Assembly (NCBI GenBank): GCA_018907035.1
Contig: JACCIC010000219.1
Location: 372,001-436,000, forward strand
Direction: 5' to 3'
Length of the DNA: 64,000 bases
DNA from: Sycobia sp. Sy_11
Taxonomy: Eukaryota > Arthropoda > Insecta > Hymenoptera > Epichrysomallidae
Positions 56,706 through 64,000 of the stretch are shown piece by piece (positions within the stretch are counted from its first letter, which is position 1; each line of letters starts with the position of its first letter). Made by a program: the position numbers and the translations under genes. The notes under the pieces were generated by a model, which saw only the letters and a list, made by a program, of their open reading frames with translations, was not told where the DNA came from and searched no databases.

Positions 56706-57449
56706 CGAGAATAACTTTATGATGCAGACACAAATCGACTAATATTTTGATACTTCAGCCCAGGATGCGTGATTTGCTTTATGCTTTCTTTAGAACCTAT
56801 GTATTTTGATATCAAGAAAACTAATAAATAAAACTTTTAGCTTGAATACTTAAATCAATTCTTGAATCCTTTTCTACTTATAAATCTATGTTGAAAAATC
56901 CGAAGTTATTTACTTTTTCTGTCTGTATAAGATGGCTTTTATGATATTGTCTAGCTGTTTGAGTTACTGTTTTTGCATTTATAATACTACATGGAGTAGC
57001 ATAAGAAAAAGTTGAGGAATGATAGATTTTACTTCAAGAGAAATTCATAATTATTGCGCGATGGTATCCGCAATAAAGACGAGGCTCTACACTTGTGTAG
57101 TATTAATCCATATTTTTTATTAACAAGTAATGTAAACAAATAATAGTAATGCTTTTAAATATTCATTTCGGATAACGATGCGTTAGTAATCTTTAGTTGA
57201 TTATTATATAATATATGATTTAAATATACATCAAAGCCTATTCTGTACAAAATAAAGGTAAAATTTAAACTATTTGTAAAAAAGCGTAAGGATTTATGGT
57301 TCGAAATATATGATTATCTTAAATTAGTATAGAATAATAATCTTCAGAATATGAACATATTGAAATCTTATGACAAACTTTAAACATATTACATTAGTAT
57401 ATATTTCCAATAATGTATGATAATACATTCAAATAATTTAATGTTTTAG
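56706..57449. other. AT-rich intron-like stretch
   Basis: Featureless AT-rich sequence directly upstream of the nuclear-receptor exon. It ends in a T-rich tract and a TTTTAG acceptor at 57444-57449. Confidence 0.55.
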
Positions 57450-57599
57450 GGTGCAAAAGTTTCTTTAAAAGAAGTGTTCGAAGGAATTTAACATATTCTT
57501 GTAGAGGCAACAGAAGCTGCCCTATTGATCAGCATCATCGAAATCAATGTCAATATTGTCGGCTTAAAAAGTGCCTTAAAATGGGCATGCGGCGAGAAG
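57450..57599 (+). CDS. svp: Nuclear receptor DBD exon, COUP-TF/seven-up type
   Basis: An internal exon of 150 bp: acceptor AG at 57448-57449, donor GTATTT at 57600. It holds two bases of a split codon, 49 full codons and one base of the next. It starts inside the P-box at [17 protein letters not shown]. The second zinc finger is complete with Cys spacing 5-9-2 (exon residues 17, 23, 33, 36), reading [19 protein letters not shown], and ends [34 protein letters not shown] is a hallmark of COUP-TF orthologues (Drosophila seven-up), which are DNA-binding transcription factors in neural and eye development. Flanking exons (first finger, ligand-binding domain) were not found in the window. RXR and HNF4 differ at several of these residues. 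Lack of stops and intact splice sites argue against a pseudogene. Confidence 0.9.
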
Positions 57600-57694
57600 G
57601 TATTTAGAAAATAGGAAATTTTACTTTAACTGATTAAGAAATATGAAATATATTTTTAATGATAATAGCTAATTTTTTAAAATAATTATTATAT

Positions 57695-57742
<48 letters not shown>

Positions 57743-57960
57743 ATTAATATTTATATGTTAACAAAACTATATAAAGGAATGGTCTAATTATAAAATGTGA
57801 TATGAGTTTTCCATATTTATATGTACATGTGTCAGGGTAGTCAGAGAGTTTCTGTAGATTTCGAACAAAATTGAAATTAACATTTGAGGTTGTTTTAAAT
57901 ATCCACCAATGACATTTCATTTTCAAGGACTAAATTTAACTAAAGCTGAACTAAAATAAA
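57600..57960. other. Start of downstream intron
   Basis: Begins with the GTATTT donor and is AT-rich. Contains a (TA)n microsatellite at about 57700-57737. No coding sequence is seen. Confidence 0.6.
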
Positions 57961-57964
57961 AACC

Positions 57965-58165
57965 TAGAATGTTCTTATATATATCTCACCCCTACTCCTA
58001 AATTAATTCATATAATATATAAAACCTCCACCCGTGTTGATTTTCAATCTAAACAATTTAAATGTGCCATTCGTACTATATTGATATTCATATATTCTTT
58101 GTTTTAAGTATCTACTCGTTTTTCCAATATAATATTTGTGACAATGTTTAAATAGTTTCTAAATA
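57965..58165 (-). pseudogene. Penelope-like element 3, GIY-YIG and 3' UTR fragment
   Basis: The minus strand reads KHCHKYYIGKTSRYLKQRIY then EYQYS near 58160-58085, the GIY-YIG endonuclease block seen in the other two Penelope copies. Deletions follow, then a CTCACCCCTACTCC-type 3' UTR motif near 57990. The RT part is absent, so it is a 5'-truncated copy lying in the putative svp intron. Confidence 0.75.
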
Positions 58166-58189
58166 AGGCGATCTAAAATATCAAAAATT

Positions 58190-58820
58190 CTCCCAACAGT
58201 CGGTTAGGAAAAATTGAGAATTTACTTTTTAAAAACTGTGGAAGAAAGTTATTTGGAAGAAGACACATTAAAATTATAAAATTATAAAGGCTTTTCAATA
58301 AACTGAAAGAAACACTTTTTATATTTGTTGCCCTCAGCTACCTGCTGAACTCGTCGGTAGGTAGACAGGTAGCCAATTCCTAGACGTAAAACTATTGTGA
58401 AACGATTAAAGTGATAAATATAATTTTTTATCTCAAATTATATTTATTACATTAATTAATTTTTTATCTCAAATTTATTTATTAGCTGAATTAAGAAAGA
58501 AGTCGCCGTGTTATTTTCTCAGATGTACGTAATGAAGATTTTGAAATCCTTTACTTTAGTACAATATTGTTTCCCATAGATAATTTAATTTTTATAATTT
58601 TATTTTATAACATCTTATTGGCTATAATAAGCATCGTACATCTAGGAATTGGTTACCGTCCAACTGGCGAATGCAGCAGGTAGCTCAGGGTGAAATATAC
58701 AAAAAGTGTTTCGTTCAGATTATTGAAAAGTTTTTATAATTTTAACGTATCTTTTTTAAAATACTTTCTTACATACTTCATAGAAAGTAAGTTCTCAATT
58801 TTAACTTCACCGCATGTAGA
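58190..58820. repeat. Fold-back element with long inverted arms
   Basis: The left arm (about 58192-58390) and right arm (about 58629-58817) are inverted copies of almost 200 bases. Matching blocks include AAAATTGAGAA..TTACTTT, TTTTCAATAA.CTGAA.GAAACAC and AGCTACCTGCTG, and the inner CCAATTCCTAGA. The central 240 bases are AT-rich and non-coding. This is the shape of a MITE or Foldback-type non-autonomous DNA transposon. No clear target-site duplication was identified. Confidence 0.8.
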
Positions 58821-59121
58821 GAGAAATGCCCATGTTTTACACCGCGTTATTGTGAAACTATTCAGGTATTCAAGTGGCAGAGATGATTTTTTCTCTGAAA
58901 TTATATTTGATTTCATCTATTTTATTAAGTTTCACCAAATGCGATAACCCAAACATAATTCCAAATGTCAAAATAGGGAACTGACTTAACTAATAACACC
59001 GAAATTATATATATCATCGCTTTTGTATAAGATAGCGATATTTCAGCATCCGCTTCAAAATATATTATTATCATTATTATTATTATTAAGTAAATATTCA
59101 CTATATTTAATCTAAATTATG

Positions 59122-59170
<49 letters not shown>

Positions 59171-59990
59171 AAATTTAAAAGAGAAGGTTAAATACGATAT
59201 CGCGGTGCCTCAAGACAGTTTCTACGAAGAGTTGCGTGTTCGGACGGTAGAATACGATGTCCAGGTGATTCTGAACGATTTCTAAGGGCAGTTTCGTGTA
59301 CAATCGGTAGGCTATGTAATGATAGGTATATCGGAATGAATTCTTCAGGAAGTATTCGAATTTGACACTTGTTTGATTGTGAATAGACATAATTATATTC
59401 ATTCTTCTGGGTATATGGCCATCTGAGGGTTTATGTGTTTTGATTCGTGCTTTTTTTAAATGTGGAGTTTTTAGACCTTTTACTCTCCTTCTGTTTTAGC
59501 CAGATCTAACGACGTGGACGTAGAGAGTAATGTAGCTCCTTTTTTCTTTTTTTTTTATTTTTATTTTTTACTATTTATTTAAACATTTTTTCATTTTTTA
59601 TACATTTTTCCATTTTGTCAGATATTTATTATGTACTTTTATTTTTTTATAACGACGGTGTTTCACCACGTAGCGGTCGAGAGTGGAATTAACGTCTCTT
59701 CCGCATCGGTGGTTGCCGTTATGCAGGCGTTCTGTAAGTATCTTATGTCACTTATATTATTTATTTTAGAATAAATTTCTAGTTATAATTGTACGATCTA
59801 AATTATGATGATATATACGTTTCTAGCAAAAAGTATTTCTGTATTTTACTGGCAAACTATTTGCGAGAGTAGATTCAGAAATTTACCTGAATCATGAATT
59901 GACAGATATGTGATTGGTTGAATGAGAAAATTTCGTGTCAAGCGCTCGTCGATAGTAAACTATTGAATTAGATAAAGAAGTCCAAGAAAA
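58821..59990. other. AT-rich stretch and possible 5' region of a non-LTR element
   Basis: Contains microsatellites ((TAT)n near 59070, (TA)n at 59127-59169). A GC-richer segment around 59480-59740 could be a promoter or 5' UTR of the following non-LTR element, but no motif proves it. Confidence 0.4.
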
Positions 59991-61044
59991 GTTGCTTAAT
60001 TTCGATTAGCCCTAAGAACTTTAAAAAGCAAATATGATTCTCTTGTTACTGAAGCCCCAAATCTTCGCCCCGTATCATTTGAACTCGAGACGATTGAACA
60101 TTCCCTAAACTCTTTAAAAAAGAGCAACATTGAACTTAAAAAAACCCAAAACGGGCACACCCTTGCTCTGAACCAATTATCTAATAGCGAACACCCTATA
60201 TTAGACCAAGAACTGGTAGAATTACTTGAACATTTTAAACACTAAGGTGTACTTATATCAGAGAAGCTAAATGAATTGACTGTAAGACAGAAATCTTTAT
60301 CTACTAATCGTAGGGGATTTCAATACACGGATCAGATAGATGTAAAAACCCTAGCCTATCAACTCCTGAACGTCCTTATACCCATATTACTAAAGACAAT
60401 ATTATATCTGTCTGTATTTTGGATCTTTCTAGGAGCACTAACCAAATTACCTTAGCCTCCAGACAGTCAATGGATACCAACACAGACGCAGAAACCTCTT
60501 AAACCTCTCCAACCCCTCAAAAACAGAATTCAATACAATCAATTACCATGGTCCCAGCTCATTATCCTCTATCAAGTCCTCTACTTGTAAGATTAACTTC
60601 ACATACCCTCCAAACAGAACTCATGAGTCAAAAAATCAAACGTAAACGTGTCTTCACCACTTCTGTCGATTGTTCAACACTAGGCCCCGTGCAACTCTCG
60701 GCTTATATCTCATCTTCCTATTACAACCTTAATGAATTTCTGCCTTCTCCACATATAAACTCCTTAGATTAGCGTGTGAAAAGAGTCGCGCTGTAAATAA
60801 CAGCTTGTTCTTCATACGCCAAGGACAAATATTTCTCAGGGGAAAAAAGGAGGGTAGTCCTACACGCATTATCTCCGAACAGGACTTGATTTTTTATCTG
60901 CAGCTCCCCACTGAACTCCATAAATAACCACTGTAGAAACTTTCTCGCCCCTAATGTTCCCCCTGTTTTACGTGTAAATCCTAAAAATATTTTAATCGCA
61001 CTCATGAAAATCACCTTAAAGTCTGCCACTTCGACGTCAATTTA

Positions 61045-61600
61045 TTGACCAGACACATCGAGCTAGTAAGGCATTATCTCTCCTCATTCCCACCTTTCCA
61101 TATAATAGCTGTTACTGAAACGAAATTTGCATCATATATTGATGATGACTTAATATCAATAAACGGCTTCACTGTCCTACGGAATGATCGAAATAGAAAC
61201 GGAGGTGGTGTTGCGCTATATATAGATAATAATTTTTATATCAATCTTTCGTGCTCTTCCACAACTGTCTGGATTTCAAGACCTGGTTTTCCAGAATATA
61301 TTCTCTGTGAAGTAATTCTTAGGGCCTGTGACCATATTTTTGTAGGAATCGTATACCGGTCTCCACATGCGTCTTTCATTCAATGCACTAACTTCCTTGA
61401 AGATCTCATCTCATCTATAAGCACTTACTCACTCAATGTAGACCTACTAACAGAGGCAGATGACTCATCTTTCTTTAAGGATTTACTCTACGAGAATTCT
61501 CTATTATGCATTCCCTATGACGCCACGCATCATAATCAACATCTGACATGTGGTTGGATCATTACATTATAGGTGCTGACGATCAATTCTTAGAACCTTG
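61045..61600 (+). pseudogene. APE-type endonuclease domain of non-LTR ORF2
   Basis: The open frame begins TRHIELVRHYLSS and FHIIAVTETKFAS (the catalytic Glu of the TE-W/T-type motif), then DDLISINGFTVLRNDRNRNG, GGVALYIDN near 61200-61230 (the conserved RGGGV-like block), and VGIVYRSPH near 61350 (the YRPP-like motif). The later D-x-N motif reads LNVDLLTEADD near 61430, and a changed SD-H end follows. The domain nicks target DNA to prime reverse transcription. The order fits CR1/jockey elements; the last catalytic His motif is not recognisable. Confidence 0.8.
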
Positions 61601-62489
61601 ACAATCGAAGACCCGTTTCATTGCGGGACATAATATTATAGCTGCCATTCTAGACATATCAATTGCTCCGCTATCAAAAGAAACTTCTCCTATTATAATT
61701 TTAATAAGCCTTACTTAGAATCATGTAACTGGTCAACCATAATCCAGGAATGTGACATATTGTCTGAATACCCATTTGCTTGAAGCCCTAACCCGATCTG
61801 TTCCATTAGTAACTCCATCTCATAAAAAATCTATATATGATTGATCCTCTAAATATATCCAACAGCAAATTCAAAAGCGTAATCTTCTGTATTGCAAATA
61901 TAGACACTCTAGACTGCAAGCTGATCTCGAAAACTATAGGAGGTTAAAACATGACTTCGCAACTAATTGAATCCTCAAGGCAACATCACTATCAACAGTG
62001 ACTATCCAAAATAAAAGACTTTAGACAACTCTGAAAAGAAATGAGAACTTTAGGTCTCTCAAAGAGTCGTGACACTCCTGCTCTCAAAACCGATTGATAA
62101 CCTGAATCAATACTCCTCTGCCATATCGACAGATTCAAGCTCTTCTCCACCATATTCCTGTTCCACACATTAATTTTTCACCAACTCTCCCACTATCCCA
62201 TCATTTAGTTTTACTACTGTATCCAAAAGTGATATACACAAGACTGTCCAACACTTCAAATCACAAGCCAAAGGTACAGATGAATTTCTTAAAGATTTCA
62301 TATCAGCAGCACTCCCAGTCATAGACTCTTACATTGCAATTATTTTCAATGAATCCATACAACAAGCTTACTTCCCATCAATATGGCGTAAATTCATAAT
62401 ACTACGTATACCAAACATTAAGTCCCCAAAGTCCCCGAGTGACTATCGTTTAATTCATTATTAAATTTCATATCCAAAATCTTTGAAAA

Positions 62490-63775
62490 AATCATATATA
62501 ATCAGTTGACAAAGTTTTGGTCACAAAACAACACATTAAATGAAATGCAAACAGAATTTCGACCTGGCTCTAGTACCGAGACTGCCCTTTTATGGTTCTT
62601 GGAACATCTGAAAGAGGGTATTAATAAGAAACTCATCACAATTATGCTACAGTTCCATTTCTCTTAAGCTTTCGACAAAGTCCCTCATCCTATACTTCTA
62701 AACAAATTGTCTGCTATTGTTTGTACTCAAGAGGTCATAATGTGGTTCAATTCATATCTCTATGGTAGAGAACAAAGGGTGATCACATCGAATGGAGAGA
62801 ATTCGAAATTTATAGGTACCAATATCGACGTTCCACAGGGTTCATCCTCGCACCGGTGTTTTTCTCAATTTACATTAACGACATTTGCTCTTATATACTT
62901 TACCCTTTACATTACATTCTCTATGCAGATGACTGTCAGATTTTCATTCAATGTACACTTGAAGAAAGTAGAACTGCAATTCAAAAATTAAGGCATACAG
63001 GCAGTCGCTGTCTCCAATTGCTTCAATCGAAACGGGCTTAAACTTAATACCTCGAAAACAAACACAATAGCCTTTGGATCTCCATATTTCATCAATCTGT
63101 TCAAAAACTCCCTAAAAGAAAATATCTCTGTTAATGACCTCATTATACCATTTCAAGACTCAGTTGTAAGCCTTGGTGTTGAATTAGATAGTAAACTTAC
63201 ATGGAAAAAGTATATACTTAATATCTCAAACAAAATTAATTCCGTTCTCTACCGGCTTTATTTCTTTAGAAAAGCTACAGCTTTCTCCCTCAGAAACAAT
63301 CTTATTCAAGCTCCGGTCTTCACTGTAATAGACTACTGTTCTCTCATTTTCGCTGATATTACCGATGAGCTCGATCTGAGAGTGGAAAGATTATTAAACA
63401 AGGGAATCAATAATAAGGAACAATACATTTATCGCATTTAAAAGGAGTAATCATGTATCTAATCATAAGAATAATCTGCGCTGCTTCAGAGTTTCTACTC
63501 GGAAGGAAATTCAGAGCTGCGTCTCTCCTATACAAATTATTCCAAACGAAACGGCCCATCAACTTATTCAACTACGTTTCTGAATATACTCGCCCTCGCC
63601 CCAGCCCCTTTCGCAATTTCACCTTACTCCAAGCGCGTTCAGTTTCAATCCTTTTATGTCACTTCTGTCTACTTAGGAATTCTCTCCCTCTGTCTGCCCG
63701 AAATCTTCCTACCTTGTCCTCTTTTAAATTGGCCCTATTTAACCACCTATATTATGAGGAAATCTCCACGTAGTA
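62490..63775 (+). pseudogene. Reverse transcriptase of CR1/jockey-type ORF2
   Basis: Across shifted frames: IFEKIIYNQLTKF near 62480, FRPGSSTETALLWFLEHLKE near 62555-62615, and AFDKVPHPILLNKL near 62670-62712 (motif A, with a stop just before Ala). VPQGS near 62830 and LHYILYADDCQIF near 62910-62945 carry the intact YADD catalytic box. NGLKLNTSKTNTIAFG follows near 63030, then VVSLGVELDSKLTWKKYI near 63162-63215, VLYRLYFFRK, and a C-terminal segment at 63560-63775 (SLPLSARNLPTLSSFKLALF). At least four frame breaks. The YADD box itself is conserved, so decay is moderate. Confidence 0.85.
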
Positions 63776-64000
63776 TCTTTCATCTCTAAATACTAATGTA
63801 TCATTCTCTAGAATTAGCCAATCCCTCATTTTTTTTCATCCTAACTACCTGACTGCTTTCCATTATCAGCCCATATTATATCATTGTATTATGAATTTGT
63901 TTATTTTTATTATACAACACTATTGTAATTTATATATCCTCAATGTAAAATAAGCTAAGTTTATTTCTACAAAATGTATATCAAATTTACTCAAAGGAGA

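Larger units (their letters stand above)
59990..64000 (+). mobile_element. CR1/jockey-type non-LTR retrotransposon, decayed
   Basis: A + strand element with a coiled-coil-like ORF1 remnant (about 60040-60770: ETIEHSLNSLKKSNIELKK near 60085-60140), an APE-type endonuclease and a reverse transcriptase (separate entries), then an AT-rich tail from 63775. It reaches or passes the window end, so its 3' end is unknown. Frame breaks throughout. Placement in the CR1/jockey group rests on the endonuclease-RT order and on the C-terminal segment after RT. Confidence 0.8.

Noticed and set aside
57450..57599. Possibility that the receptor exon is a processed pseudogene
   Set aside because: It is bounded by intron-like AG and GT sites at codon-interrupting positions and has no stops, whereas a retrocopy would lack introns.

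Overview
The window looks like AT-rich insect genomic DNA, most likely from an ant or another hymenopteran. That assignment is inferred from the base composition, the dominance of mariner elements and the mix of retroelements; no rRNA, mitochondrial or clade-specific marker was seen. There are no operons, CRISPR arrays, tRNAs or rRNAs. Only one piece looks like a host protein-coding gene: a 150-bp exon at 57450-57599 on the + strand, with an AG acceptor and a GT donor. It encodes the second zinc finger of a COUP-TF/seven-up (svp) nuclear receptor. The rest of the window is plausibly intronic or intergenic sequence around that gene.

Layout. 1-3.0 kb: decayed coding-like sequence containing a Ty3-type gag remnant. 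3.1-5.45 kb: two decayed Asp/Asn/Glu-rich reading frames on the minus strand, separated by an array of six hairpins with similar loops. 7.85-9.08 kb: a complete but inactive mariner with paired TIRs. 11.56-14.39 kb: a decayed R1-clade non-LTR element (minus). 18-20 kb: Ty3 RT/RNase H (plus) and Ty3 integrase (minus) remnants. 20.7-29.1 kb: mariner fragments, a remnant of a transposon-derived integrase, microsatellites, and two copies of a short dispersed repeat whose third copy is at 40.5 kb. 30.34-31.54 kb: an LTR-like segment rich in hairpins, related in reverse complement to the 3.7-4.2 kb array. 31.59-32.88 kb: a TIR-bounded mariner with an intact 345-aa transposase carrying the D156/D249/D284 triad. 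The same family recurs as a deleted, inverted copy at 35.2-36.4 kb and as a fragment at 48.4-48.8 kb. 33.99-34.86 kb: a decayed Tc1-like element. 37.1-38.7 kb: a Ty3-type gag-protease remnant with about six zinc-knuckle-like modules. 40.8-46.7 kb: two Penelope-like elements, each with a head-to-head inverted 5' arm. A piggyBac end at 46740 interrupts the second one, and its transposase pieces lie in opposite orientations, joined to mariner sequence. 50.47-51.70 kb: another complete-length dead mariner. 53.5-56.7 kb: a cluster of at least four mariner copies. 58.2-58.8 kb: a fold-back element with arms of almost 200 bp. About 60-64 kb: a decayed CR1/jockey-type non-LTR element that runs past the window edge.

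The genes do not form a pathway. The window mainly records successive transposon insertion, nesting, internal deletion and inversion. Only the 31.6-32.9 kb mariner looks able to encode an active enzyme; it could in principle act on related copies with similar TIRs. The most unusual features are the hairpin arrays and the acidic decayed frames that flank one of them.
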